DNA from: Agapetus fuscipes
Lineage: Eukaryota > Arthropoda > Insecta > Trichoptera > Glossosomatidae
Direction of reading: 5' to 3'
NCBI GenBank assembly: GCA_951799405.1
Contig: OX637343.1
Span: forward strand, 13,494,524 to 13,558,523
DNA length: 64,000 nucleotides
Shown piece by piece: positions 41,901-51,739 of this stretch (positions within the stretch are counted from its first letter, which is position 1; each line of letters begins with the position of its first letter). The notes under the pieces are model-generated. The model did no database searches, was not told the DNA's origin, and was given only the letters and a program-made list of their open reading frames with translations. Position numbers and translations under genes: made by a program.

Positions 41901-44900
41901 AACTTTTTAGCTTTTGACTTTGTCCTGAATTTTGTGCGGTATGTTTAAAATATGATGTAATGGGGTATTACAAAAACGCCTGACCCAAATATATGGATGC
42001 TTTGATAGATTATACAAAAGATGAAGGTCAGCGCTCCTAGTATACAACATTGCGTAAATACAGAAAATGTATGGAAGCTATAGACACACTACTTCGCCGC
42101 GATAACACAGAAAGCGCCCTTGGTGTGACAATCTTCACGAAACAGTGCTATACCTAGTCATCATCATCATCACTCACTAGGAGTACCGTATATTCCATAA
42201 ATTTTCAATATACGCAATTGAGGTGAGATTTAAAGATGGTTTATACCAGAACGAAGTGACTCAAAATTATATTTTGTATGATGCGTTAAAGGTTTGAAAT
42301 CAAATAAAAAATATATATATTTACAAACTATGAAATAGAGAATTTAGTGAGTTCAGGAAACACCCTAGTTCAGTAGGGAAAAGTTTATCAAATGAATATT
42401 CTTGCTACAATGAAATGATAATAATTTGTAGGAACTATGAAGGGAGGTTGTTCAGGCAGTTCCGACAGTCGCTCGCGCCGCTTGTCCCGTCAGCTGCGCC
42501 GCTTGGAGGAGAAGGAGAAGTCCCTGGACCGGGCGCTGGCCTCGGCCTCCGACAACCTGAGGCATCTGTCTCAGGACACCAGATACGCCTACATCACCTA
42601 CTCTGATCTCAAGGGCATCGCCGAGTTCAAGGACCAGACCGTCATACCCATCAAGGCCACGCCTGAAACACAACTCACGGTAAATACATCTCACTCACTT
42701 ATACCCCCTCCTCTCCTCTCAACAAGGGCAACTCACATTCATGCCTAAGCTGTCAGTATCAAAACTAAGAGAACTAGGTGCTTTCACAACTCATTATTTA
42801 GCCAGACTGCCCGTTTATGGAACAAGTTACCGGTATCTGTGTTTCATTGTCTCAAAACAAAGGCAACACAACTTGGAGTGACTACCGCATGAAACGGCGC
42901 TATAAAGAAATCATCAACTCATCATCGTAACAACACGACTGGTCTGTAGTCCAGTGGCAACACTTTGGACTTGTAAATGGAAGGTTGTGGGCTTGAATCC
43001 CGGGGGAGCAGAAAAAAGTATACCATTTATATTTTCATATATGTAGTTCCCTGGGTTGAAAAATTCATAAAACCTTTACCAAAGACCGGTCACTAAAAGG
43101 TCCATCCAGCCTTGCAGCAATTGGATCTTGCTTGAGTATTAGCGCTAATTGATGCGAAATTGGGCATTTCTTTTGGCCTGCCACGATTACAAAAATACTA
43201 AACCTTGGCCTCCACAATATTATGTTGGACACCACCGCGCTAGATTATTGTATTTTTTTTCAAAGTACAGATTTGTACAATTAGAAATAACTGAATTTTT
43301 GGGTAAGTGACTAGTGGCAGATATATCTTTTTAAAATAATGCTTCTACATCCTTTGATTTCACGATTTCCATCAATGTTGCAGGTACCTCCGCCAGATGA
43401 AAACGGCTACGTTATCCACATGAAGGCAGAATCTGGCGAGATAGAAGTATACCTGTGTCCCAAATCTGACACTCCCCCACAGACGCCCAACCTGCCGCAG
43501 CCCACGGACTCCCCGGAGAATAAAGGCCTGCTGCTGCCGCGGTACGAGGACATGAGGAACTACAACAACATGATGAGCCCGCTGCGCTCCATCATCCTCA
43601 GCCCCCTCAACAAGTCCCCCTTCACTTCCCCCAACTACCTCAAGAAGCTCAGCCCAAATATGATGAACGCCCTGCGAAATCGAATCGTAGTCGGAGCCGC
43701 ACAAAGAAACTTGACGGAAACCCTGTCAAGTCAGGCTTCAGACTGCGATGCATCGGGCAGTGGGGTCAAGTGGCACGCGGCGCAGCGCCAGGCCAGCGGG
43801 CCGGCAGTCGAGATAAAGACTGAGAAGATGGACTCGCCCCCGTCTCTTGTTTCTGTGAAGCGGGAGCCGCTGAGCGAGATGCCGCAGTCGGAGGTGGTGC
43901 GGATAAAGAACGCCTTCATCGTGGACACGGATGACTTTGCGCCAATGGGTGGCGGGAAGTTCCAGTTTCAAACGGAGGATCAGAATAGTTCAGGTGTGTA
44001 CAATGCTATACATTTTGTTATGATTCTTTTTGACAGTTTTATTATTTTGAGTCATTATTTTAAAAACTGACAAATTCACAAATCAGTTTACTTGGTAGGC
44101 AGTGAAGTTACATCCTGTCCATCTCATGTAAGCTTCTTTACCTTACTTCCATTCCTGAAGGACTTTCTCCTACAAACATTATTTCTTTTAACTTTGGATG
44201 GTTTTGTAAAATATTTCTATCTCTTTCACTTATTTTTTTGCACATATAAAAACAACACACAATTTTTTGTAAATAATCATTTTATAAATTAAGAAATATA
44301 CAACTATATTAAGATGGCTAATTATGTCAGCAGCTCTTGAATTAATTGGGATCTTTCACAGATCTAAGAAACCAAAAATCAATCTGTCTCACACTCAAAT
44401 TATATTCTCCGAAGAAGTTACCTGTAGTATTATAGAATATTGAAAGTCTTGTGTCTCTAAAATTGAGTATTACCTATTTTTCAACATAATTCTAAACATG
44501 ATCATTTCCTCCACCCAATCTTCAAGAATCTCTCACCTTGTTGTATACTTCATCAAATAATGTGTACATATTTGAGTGATGTTAAATTGTGTGAAGACTG
44601 GCAAGGCCCCTGATGTCTGCCACCCTAGACCTCTAACTGTGACTTGTGTACTCTGACATCACATCACAGTCAGAGTTCTAGCTTGGCGGGCAAGCGCAAC
44701 ACAACCACCATCTCCCGACAAAGCTGCCTGCATCGTAAGTACTCCAAAACATGATAATGCTACTAATATGGCCTGCCACCTCACCATAACATTTGCCGAC
44801 CGGTATGAAAATCTTCCACTGCATCGCAATTATTAAAATACAATTAAAATATCATTTAACAGAATGCTGCTGTCTGTGTTGACTAATTGCGCTCACTAAA

Positions 44901-47900
44901 ATAAATCAGCTCAAACGCTTGGGGTATTTATTCTCTTACAATTACATAATGCTAATCACACCTGCCTTATAACATACTTTTTAAGATTACCTACTACTAA
45001 ATTATTTGTAAGATAAAAATCTACACCCTCCTTGCATACTTCTGATATTACTGTTTCTTCTCTATATGGGCTCTACAATTTAGTGTTCCTCCTAGGAAGA
45101 GATTAAAAAGATTGCCATAGATTGGGAGGGAGGGTAAAAAAGATTGATGATTATTGTTGCAAGCCAATCTTGGGATTGAAACAGAAATAGAATCGGCTTA
45201 TTGAGCAAGAGGCTTATCATTGGAATAATTTTGTAAAAACTGTAAAAATGCATTTTTTGTAATTATTTAAATGCTGAAAGTCTCCGAGGCATTCATTATG
45301 TAAATATCATTGTAATTTTGCATTTTCGCCAGTAATTCAATATTCACAAGTCTGTTACAATTCAAGCTGAGACATGTAAGTCGTCTTTTACAACTGGCAC
45401 AATTAGAAGCTTGCTATAGTCATGCCGGGCTTAAAAGAAGAAGTGCGTTATTATAAATATCATTTTGCACCACAATTAGTGTGACAAACTGCAATTGACC
45501 ATTTCACAGATTTCAATTTTGTAAAATATTTCCTACCAAAATATCTTCACTACACATCTGTAGCTTAAATAAAAAGCTTCCTCAATATCTTCACATCCAA
45601 TCTGATGAAGTAACAGGTGGGGTGAAATGTAGAAATAAACTTGCCCCCAGCTTGCAACAAACACCGGTGTTCTAGCTTATGGGCTGTAGCAGAAAACAAA
45701 ATCTGACATCTAAGCTAAACCATTCCAGAAATATATAGAATTGTAAAATCCTCAACTAGAGGTCCCGTTTTAAACGCAACTAAGCTACACATACAGTGTA
45801 ACTTCTTGCCGCGTTATCCCCGAAGGGGTCGCATGTGGCGAGTTGAACCTATTTATTTTTACAGGTAAGGGGGCCGGCCTTACGCCAACCACTTCAGTTG
45901 AAGTGGGGGTTTCCCAGCTCCCGAGAGAGCTGGTACTCATTTCTTGTGAAGGCTGAGTAAACCTTGCCGGTATTTTTATTTTGGGGTTTGAAATAAACAC
46001 CGAAACGGGAAATCATTTCTGACACCCTCGCGCTCGGTGGGATTCGAACCCGAGCTCACGGCATGGAATGCAAGCACTCTACCACCTGAGCTATCGACCG
46101 GACAAACCGGACCGGACCGGATAAAGTTTTTGGTAAACGCTGAGGTTGAGTTTCAAATAAAAAGGAACATACTTCGGGTATTGGTATGTGTTTTAAGTCT
46201 CCCCATTTCGTTTTTAATGAAAATGGCAATGTTTAGTAGGTGATATTGTATAAAAATGATGGAATGGAACAAAAACAAAAAATTATTGATTTCAATTCAA
46301 TCTTCAAATGTTTTTCTACACTCACTAAGGGGCCGTCCATAAATTACGTCATCGATTTTGGCCGATTTTCGACCCCCCCCCCCCTACAATCATCCTATAG
46401 TCATTATCTAATGACCCCCCTCCCCCCTCTTGTAATAATGGATGAGCTTAATAATTAATAATGTTACATTACTTGCATACTATTTTGGATATTGTGTAAA
46501 AATTGGTATTTACAAGAACGACGTCACTTCTGGGACTCGTACATCATTTACCATCATCCGCAGACCAGACCCCCCCCCCCCTAAATGCGAATGACGTAAT
46601 ATATGGACAGCCCCTAAACTGTAAAAATATAGATTAAATAAAATCACACGGCATATTGCCGGTTGCCGCTTTGAAAAAAAAATTAGAGACAAAACTTTCA
46701 TGGCTATAAAAAAAATCAAAAGTCTCCACAGTATTGTGCAGCGTCACAGTTGTGTACAGATTCTGTAATTTGTGAAATTCATTAGCTAGATGCCAGTTGC
46801 AACTTGTAAAAAACAAACACTCCATTGAGCATTCGGTTAGGCGGAAAGACTTCATCTAATCAGTAATTTTTCTTTCATCACGCATATGAATATATAAGGC
46901 GGGTCCGTAGTCTAGTGGTTAACACTTCTGACTCGTAAATGGAAGTTGTGGGCTCGAATCTCGGCATAGTGCAAAAAATATACCATATATATTTTCAAAT
47001 ACGCTTTTCGCTGGGTGAAAAATTTGTATTCCTTTACCAAAGACCTGTCATTAAAGGTCCATCCAGCCTTACAGCAACTGGGTCTTGCTTGAGTATTGGT
47101 GCTTTGTAGGGACGACCAAGCTCGTAAACACCTCTGCGGCACTACAACAAGTGCCATTGACCCCTAGAGTCTCTTAAATCTAGGGATTCTCCCGCACAGG
47201 ATTTCTTAAAAAAAATATGTATTTTTTTGCTTATCGACGGTTAAAAGGAAGTATAAGCGACGTTTTGGTCAAAAATGAGGTATGAATGATATCCTACTTA
47301 AAATTTTCCGCTCTTCCTAATGCGCTCTGATTTTTTTGTTGTTTATGCCCAAGCAAACAACTGAGTACGGTTTTGGTGTAACCGACAAGATTTTGTCATT
47401 TTTGATCCTAAAGGTGCTTGTGACATAGAAAAATCCTAAAACATAGTAAAACCACTAGGAATGTCAATAAATGCCTTTATTTTTTTTAATTTTAGAGCTG
47501 TTTTGATTTTAACGATATGAAAAAAAAAAAAAAATTATGACATTTTTCTGTAATCTCAAATGTTAAACTGCTCTCCTGAACAATTTAGTTTTTGTCGCTT
47601 ATGCCCTCTTTTAACCATCGATATGAATGTAATATAAAGGGTAGTTGTATATGGATTGTGTGAAGTGTGGGTGTGTATATGCTGGTATGCGTGGTGGTGC
47701 GTGGGCACGCGCTGAGCTGGAGCCCGTGCGGGCTGCACATGCACACGCTGCTTGCGTGTAGCACCATGGGATTCAGCTCAAGCGCGCGCCTCCCTCTCTG
47801 CTTCTCACCTAACCAATCCATGGGACTCACTAATACACCACCCGACTGTACATTTGCTATGAGACAATCTGCATCTTCTCCCTTCGCTTAGTCTCCATGG

Positions 47901-49202
47901 GCATGACTAATCATGTGTGCTTTCTTACAGGTTCTAACAGAAAACTAATTTTCATATTCACAAATCTTACTAAAATATCCCTTACAGTCTTTTCACACCA
48001 GGCGCATTCTGCCTGACTGACAGTGTATGGACTTGTGTGGGAGTTTTTAGACTAGTCCCATTCTACCTGATCGCTAGGTTAAACATTCCGGGCAGAGTGC
48101 AATCTAGGGTGGAAGAAAAATCGCCATAGACCATCCGGGCAGTATGGTTTGTGTTTAAAATGGGCCTGAGGCCTCGCTAGCTCTAAGATGATTTTTTATT
48201 AATGTGCATGTTAGATGAGTAAAAACCACTCTTATGCACTGGTGCATATGGTACATAAATAAAAACTATTCTTCCGATAAAGGATCGGTGCAGGGTTTAA
48301 TCCTCTCTCACATACAGAGAAAAAATATATAAATATTTGAGGATGATTTAGTTCAATTTTATACATGATAAAAGAGTGTTTTGTGTGTGTGTGCACACCT
48401 CAAGGGCCCTTATCATTTTTTCTTGAGTTGTTACACAGAAAAAGATCGAACATATCGTTAAACTTATCCTTGTTGGATGAAACTAGCCACCAATAAACTC
48501 AAAGCATTCATTTTCATTAGTGAATATTTAAAGAAAGTATTATGTTGAACTTGAAATCCCTATTTAATGATGAAAATCATTAATTTATTACACCAAAACA
48601 CACAAACACAAAAAAGTGCATTGTTTACATTACAAAGGGTCACTGGCCCCTATCATTTATGTACTTATTTGCCATACGTGTCCAAGAATTATAGTGAGAT
48701 ATGTCTATTTTTATAACACTATGCTTTTTTTTTCATAATCATAATATTCTGACACTGCAAAAATACGTCACAGGTGTTTTTTTTTGTTAGGCACTATAAA
48801 AACTTTATTTCACTGTCTTGAGATAAAAAAAATCGAATTGGAGATAATTTTTTGTATTTTTGGAGATAAATAATATCAAAACCGAGAATTGAGTGGCTAG
48901 ATTACGGCAGAAAATCGCGCTTGCACTCAAGAGGTTAAAAGTCCACAAGTTGCCTTCTAAAATCCACAAAAGGCCACTTAAAATCTAGGTTTGTTAAAAT
49001 CGGACAAAGGAGGACCAAGCTACTCCACCTCATAGCCGTCAGTGTGAGTAAGCCGTTGTTGTATTGTGTTGCAGATGTGTTGTGCAGCAGTGACATGTTT
49101 GAGTCCTTCCTGCCCCTGGAGCTGCCCCTCGCCCCTGCAGACTACACCTTCTCCCTGGACTCGGAGGAGGGGCTCTCTGACCTCTTTGATTTTGAATTCT
49201 AA
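26944..49202 (+). CDS. E2f1: E2F1-type transcription factor (complete, six coding exons)
   Basis: Cell-cycle transcription factor that dimerises with DP, binds TTTSGCGC sites and is held by Rb-family proteins. Exons: 26944-27192, 40472-40626, 41392-41591, 42432-42679, 43384-43993, 49075-49202; all phases agree, giving 529 residues. Exon 2 starts AVKRRLNL, matching the cyclin A-binding RxL motif of vertebrate E2F1. Exon 3 is the winged-helix DNA-binding domain (135-201) with [20 protein letters not shown]. Exon 4 is the coiled-coil dimerisation region ([14 protein letters not shown]). Exon 5 begins with the marked box ([20 protein letters not shown]), then a low-complexity Pro/Ser region. The last 20 residues, [20 protein letters not shown], are the Rb-binding transactivation motif. 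Met at 26944 is used because an AG acceptor stands just upstream. Introns 1 (13.3 kb) and 5 (5.1 kb) are large and repeat-filled. Confidence 0.95.
27193..28836. other. E2F intron 1, first part
   Basis: AT-rich intronic sequence. Around 27510-27610 lies a weak copy of a small dispersed family marked by AAAATTGTGACTTCAC and CCTAGACTTGTGA, also seen near 23500, 49650, 50720 and 59150. Otherwise nothing was recognised. Confidence 0.4.
28845..29105. mobile_element. hAT-type MITE
   Basis: Left end CAGTGGTCTCCACACT and right end, read on the minus strand, CAGGAAACTCCAAATGC. It is flanked by GCATAGAT (28837-28844) and GCGTAGAT (29106-29113), an 8-bp target duplication with one mismatch. No coding frame. 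Confidence 0.75.
29393..29645 (+). repeat. dispersed 240-bp repeat, copy 5 (diverged)
   Basis: TTGACTAATAGGTTGTTATG to AGCAACTTAGATTATAGAT. It has more substitutions than the copy at 31947, so it is older. Confidence 0.85.
30110..30657 (-). mobile_element. tRNA-derived SINE A (reverse) with nested insertion
   Basis: Outer element: AAGCTTCACATATAGTGTAA at the low end, TACTTGTAAGGGGGCCGGCC in the body, and a minus-strand head TCGATAGCTCAATTGGTAGA with B box GGGTTTGAATCCC. About 30166-30385 is foreign and splits it. Confidence 0.85.
30166..30385 (+). mobile_element. possible third tRNA-derived SINE nested in SINE A
   Basis: Contains ATGGCCGAGGGAGCCAAGTG (A-box-like) and GGTTCGATCCCCGC (B box) about 60 bp apart, then an AT-rich tail (ATTAATTAATAATTCATTAA). 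The head differs from families A and B, so it comes from a different tRNA. It could instead be a decayed tRNA pseudogene. Confidence 0.5.
31115..31870 (+). pseudogene. LINE family Y, RT C-terminal fragment (231-codon open frame)
   Basis: 5'-truncated end of a non-LTR reverse transcriptase. Landmarks: [73 protein letters not shown] and [17 protein letters not shown] before the stop at 31828. The palm catalytic motifs are missing. It is still open, so the insertion is fairly recent. It is followed by two direct copies of the dispersed repeat. It lies in E2F intron 1. Confidence 0.85.
31947..32201 (+). repeat. dispersed 240-bp repeat, copy 6
   Basis: Full copy, TTCCTTGACTTATAGGTTGG to GCAACTTAGATTATAGATAG. 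It is very close to copy 1 (499-750), including AAGCGCGAACTACACGTGTT. Confidence 0.9.
32213..32475 (+). repeat. dispersed 240-bp repeat, copy 7 (second subfamily)
   Basis: TTCCTTGCCTTATAGGTTGG to a TTAGATTTAGATGTAGATTA tail. The body differs from copy 6 and resembles 19063-19280 (GGGTTTTTATATTGTAGGTC), so at least two subfamilies exist side by side. Confidence 0.88.
32476..32760 (-). pseudogene. LINE RT remnant with 33-bp tandem repeat
   Basis: The minus strand reads [19 protein letters not shown] then RSTPSWKTS, a decayed RT C-terminus (GHVxRMxxEQLAYLV type). Within it a 33-bp unit, starting at 32587, 32620 and 32653, is present three times and encodes [11 protein letters not shown] each time. 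Confidence 0.65.
33050..33190. repeat. small fold-back element with GACCGGTTTCGG motif
   Basis: The centre TTGACCGGTTTCGGCCTATAGGCC lies between short AT-rich arms (AAAATAATG and CCATTATTTT). On the minus strand the centre reads GGCCTATAGGCCGAAACCGGTC, like an eroded hammerhead stem II and GAAA. Confidence 0.45.
34238..34399. mobile_element. MITE with 31-bp terminal inverted repeats
   Basis: TGACACAACAATCATTTTTT with TCGGGCTATGT at the left and ACATAGCCCGAAAAAAGTGA with TTGTTGTGTCA at the right. The interior holds a hammerhead-like core (34304-34345). No target duplication was seen. Confidence 0.78.
34304..34345 (+). ncRNA. hammerhead-ribozyme-like motif
   Basis: CTGATAA (34307-34313), then one U, then a six-pair stem II GCCCAT/ATGGGC, then GAAA (34334-34337), then CTGTC, with a three-pair stem I CCG/CGG. 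One core base differs (CUGAUAA for CUGAUGA), and this probably weakens catalysis. Confidence 0.4.
34400..36570. other. E2F intron 1, unannotated stretch
   Basis: No exon or element could be assigned. A (AC)n run lies at 36452-36467. A slightly GC-richer part at 36250-36500 could be regulatory but has no recognised motif. Confidence 0.3.
36591..36665 (+). repeat. half of a fold-back element with hammerhead-like motif
   Basis: CTGACGATGATCTAAGATCG, AAAACGTTAG, then AT-rich sequence ending AGAACAGTGTTTGATTTAAA, which matches the order of the right arm of the inverted repeat at 19541-19620 (GAAAACGTTAG ... AACAGTGTTTTGTTTGAAT). Confidence 0.55.
36913..37115 (-). repeat. dispersed 240-bp repeat, copy 8 (reverse)
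   Basis: ATAATCTAAGTTGCAAAGAT to GGTGGTCAGCCGCATACCAG. A short block after GCCGCATGTGA is deleted relative to other copies. Confidence 0.85.
37158..37560 (+). repeat. dispersed 240-bp repeat, copy 9, split by a LINE insertion
   Basis: Head ATAGGTTGGTATGCGGCTGACC ends at 37179; the rest resumes at 37452 with GGCTGACCACCCATACTG and runs to GAGATTGGGTTTTTTTT. The tail beyond is lost. Confidence 0.85.
37180..37451 (-). mobile_element. 5'-truncated LINE 3' end (RTE-like) inserted in a repeat
   Basis: The minus strand encodes [38 protein letters not shown] and [17 protein letters not shown] before the stop, then a short 3' UTR and an (AAG)n tail. It is bounded by GGCTGACC at 37172-37179 and 37452-37459. 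The protein end is the well-known C-terminal tail of RTE/CR1-type insect reverse transcriptases. Confidence 0.85.
37561..39902. other. E2F intron 1, distal part
   Basis: A GT-rich tract lies at 37828-37905. The stretch 39340-39585 is somewhat GC-richer and ends in CTCTATG|GTGAGTTT, a donor-like site; an alternative promoter or leader exon is possible but unsupported. No other feature was recognised. Confidence 0.3.
39903..40350 (+). mobile_element. tRNA-derived SINE A with internal insertion
   Basis: Head AATAGCTCAGTTGGTAGTGA, B box GGATTCGATTCGC, body GAGAACCAGCCCCCTCGGGA, end GTGTAGCTTAGTTGTG. Between about 40197 and 40310 is a block bounded by CCTTATTCAT and ATGAATAAGG, probably a small MITE that landed in the SINE. 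Confidence 0.82.
41104..41332. mobile_element. hAT-type MITE with perfect 8-bp target duplication
   Basis: Ends CAGTGGTGAAGGGTGCC and GGCACCCTTCGCCACTG, with inverted repeats extending about 54 bp. It is flanked by TAACCTAG at 41096-41103 and 41333-41340. It lies in E2F intron 2, 60 bp before exon 3. No coding frame. Confidence 0.9.
42765..42880 (+). pseudogene. LINE RT C-terminal scrap
   Basis: Reads [18 protein letters not shown] then VFHCLKTK, like the tail at 9430-9680. Too short to classify. It lies in E2F intron 4. Confidence 0.5.
42943..43155 (+). mobile_element. tRNA-derived SINE B
   Basis: Head GGTCTGTAGTCCAGTGGCAA, B box GGGCTTGAATCCCGG, body CCTTTACCAAAGACCGGTCA and TCTTGCTTGAGTATTAG. 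It lies in E2F intron 4. Confidence 0.86.
43994..45774. other. E2F intron 5, first part
   Basis: AT-rich intron. A splice-like segment at 44670-44734 was examined as an exon and rejected. Nothing else was recognised. Confidence 0.4.
45775..46105 (-). mobile_element. tRNA-derived SINE A (reverse, best copy)
   Basis: The minus-strand head GATAGCTCAGGTGGTAGAGT and B box GGGTTCGAATCCCACCGAG have near-perfect A and B boxes. The anticodon-arm part GCTTGCATTCCATGCCGTGA is tRNA-like. The body runs to GTTACACTGTATGTGTAGCT then TAGTTGCGTTT. This copy defines the family. Confidence 0.92.
46326..46617. mobile_element. MITE with GGGGCYGTCCATA terminal repeats
   Basis: TAAGGGGCCGTCCATAAATT and, inverted at the right end, TTAGGGGCTGTCCATATATT, each followed by ACGTCAT. 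C-runs lie at 46372-46384 and 46570-46581. This terminal motif is common to MITEs across arthropods. Confidence 0.82.
46903..47210 (+). mobile_element. tRNA-derived SINE B, variant 3' end
   Basis: Head GGGTCCGTAGTCTAGTGGTT, B box GGGCTCGAATCTCGG, body TTTACCAAAGACCTGTCATT. After GACGACCAAGCTCGTA the end switches to ACACCTCTGCGGCACTACAA and TCTCCCGCACAGGATTTC, also found at 60712-60806. The family therefore has two different 3' ends. Confidence 0.85.
47211..49074. other. E2F intron 5, distal part
   Basis: AT-rich. A tail piece of SINE B in reverse orientation (CACACCTCAAGGGCCC) lies at 48345-48415. Between 47640 and 47790 is a GT- and CpG-rich patch. No exon was recognised. Confidence 0.4.
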
Positions 49203-51220
49203 TCTCCTCGGTGAAATAAAACGCTCATAATCAATTTATTAGACATTTTGGTGATTTGTTAAAAAAATTAAAAACATTATTATGGTGAATTGGGAATCAA
49301 AAACTGATATGAATAATGTTAGGGTTGTTTGTTTTCATTTTTTCTTTATGAAATAATTATATTAGTGATATGAAAATTATTTGCCCCCTGTTCCCGAATT
49401 TATCTTTATGTTTTAGTTTAATTTCTTGTTATTCAAAATGAAGCTGTAATTTCTTTCTTGAAATATATTCGGCCCTGATATAATTTTCCTTATTACAAAC
49501 ACAGTTGATTATTATATTATCTGTTAACATTGAATTATTCCATGTGGATGCAGTACAGGATAGATGTTTAATATTAGATTTTTAAAATCTATTTTTCTAT
49601 TTTTATCACAGCAATATTATATTTTATAGTTTGTTTCACATTAATTGACATAGACAAAATTGTGATGTCACACATCTGGGTTGCCAGGGCAAAAGCAAAC
49701 CATATTCAGATAGACCTGTGACGTTTGCCAGCTGAGAAAAAATTCTAATTTCAAATTATGTGCTTGTACTGTAATGCATACAAATTCAGATCTTATAAAA
49801 TTTGAACTTAAAAGAGGCCTAAGCGAAAAATTGTAATGTGTTTAAAATAAGAAATGCGCCATTTTGTTACATTAATTATTTTGTCCAATTGAAAAATACT
49901 TAAATTATTGATTACGCATCCTATTTGAAATGTTTGCAGGGAAGCTGAGTTATGAATAATATTTTGAGTACATATTATTATTTTTCTCCTACATTTGTTT
50001 CACACATTGTATTGTAAATATTATTGAATAATTATTGTAATTATCCTTATTGTAAACTTTGTATTTTGTTTTATAAATATTACTTAATATATTATTGTAT
50101 TTTTTAGTTCCGCAGATTGTAATTGCCATGATGAAATCCACATGAAAATGTATCAAATTTGCACTTCAGTCCTGAATTGAAAAAAAGGTGCACTCACATG
50201 AAAAACAGAATAAAACAATGATCTATGTGAAAAAAAACATTATTTTCTAATAATTAGAGGATCCACAAATAAACAGTTGTAACATGATTCTATGAGTCGT
50301 ATAAATGCAACCGCCGTTAACTCCTTATGCGATGATTTTGAGAAAAATAAACTTGTGTTTTGAACGCAATTTGGAACCAGTTGGAGATGATGGCGTTTGC
50401 ACGAAATCATACTTTTTCAATTAAAATTACGAAGGATTAAGTGAGGTTTTCATCACATTGTACACAGCAAATGATTTGTTACACTACACAGAATCAAATT
50501 CAATAATTATCTCAAAAATCATAAAACTTGGAGATGACGGCATTTTCAGTTATACGACTCAGATGTCCTCATGAAATTTTAAGATCGGAGGAAACTTGCT
50601 CTTTGTGCTTTGCAGATAATATCATTTAAATGATTTTTTCTACTGATGATCTGAGAACAGTGAAATGTATCTTTTGCATCAAAGAATATAAGCACAATGG
50701 ACTCTTACACAACTTCCATTGACAAAATTGTGACACACTGATGGGATGCTAGGGAGAAGGCAAACAAATACTTTTTTTATTGGTTGTGAAAGACCCTAGA
50801 CTTGTGACGTTTGTCTGCTGAGAAAAAATATATTTTCAAATTTGTGCCGAGTCTATTGGACTGACTTGTAGGATTTTTCTGAATTTTGGGTTTTTTCATT
50901 CTACAATACTCATCAGATGAAAAAGAAAACTTCATTCTTCCAAAAAACTTTCTCCGTGCATTTTTTTCATACAGTTTACAGGTTCAATTGAAGTTTCTGG
51001 AACATGGAGGACCGTTCGATTGTTACACGTTTATTTTGCTTGCGTAGAAACACTTTTCTTGTTGGGTTTAACGTTGAACCTGTAGCATAGATTTCATTAT
51101 GACAAAAATAATATGCATTAATTTAAAAGTTGAATTTGGGCATTACAATTATTGAGATGCAATCTTTTCCTGCATTTATGTTTTCAATAGAACCAACAAA
51201 ATTTTCATGTGGCACACTAA
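49203..51220. other. E2F 3' UTR and downstream intergenic sequence
   Basis: AATAAA at 49215-49220 is the first likely poly(A) signal of E2F. Copies of the small AAATTGTGA/GTGACGTTTG family lie at 49645-49770 and 50700-50830. A weak hammerhead-like string lies at 50643-50672. No gene was recognised. Confidence 0.45.
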
Positions 51221-51739
51221 GGGCCAGTCTTATAAACATCCGTTAGTTCAATGTTGTACCAAATTAACCAAAATATAATACGAAAGTCACATTTTTCGTC
51301 TTATAACGATCCGTCAGTTTTATTTCCGTCAAAAGTTACCGACAACTAACCGACGGCCCACCCATCAATTAATCGCAGATACCGGCTGGTAAGTTAAGGT
51401 TTGAGGTTAGGTCAGCTGTCAAAAGCATCGTTTCTTTGCGGTGAGTTTTGTATGTCATTGGACTTCTACGCTCTGTCCTGTTAAAGAGAATTTCTTCCGA
51501 CAGTGAAAAAGAATTCATTCAAATTGGGCTGTATTAGTCGTTTTCGTATTTGTCATAAGCAACTTTAGGTTATCTTTCGTCTCTGACAGCAAATGGGTGA
51601 TGTGCATTATTGAAAACTAACGGATGGTTAAAAAAGTTTATAGGACGACCATTAGTAAGATCAGTCCGTAAATGTCCATCCATTAGTTAATTGTCGAGAT
51701 ACTTACGGATATTTGGTCTCTCGTTTATAAGACCGGCCC
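51221..51739. mobile_element. MITE, ~519 bp, with GGGCCAGTCTTATAAAC ends
   Basis: Left GGGCCAGTCTTATAAAC and right GTTTATAAGACCGGCCC are inverted repeats. Internal parts also fold back (CCATCAATTAA with CCATTAGTTAA-like arms). No transposase frame. Confidence 0.8.

Noticed and set aside
44670..44734. Possible extra E2F exon with AG and GTAAGT borders
   Set aside because: It is 65 nt long; inserting it after exon 5 would put the last exon out of frame and lose the Rb-binding end. Direct joining of 43993 to 49075 is in phase. It could at most be a poison exon.
46030..46105. tRNA gene on the minus strand
   Set aside because: The A and B boxes are good, but the sequence continues into the repeated SINE A body found at several places and the 3' acceptor strand is missing.
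46903..46975. tRNA gene
   Set aside because: It is the head of SINE B, present in several copies with the same downstream body.
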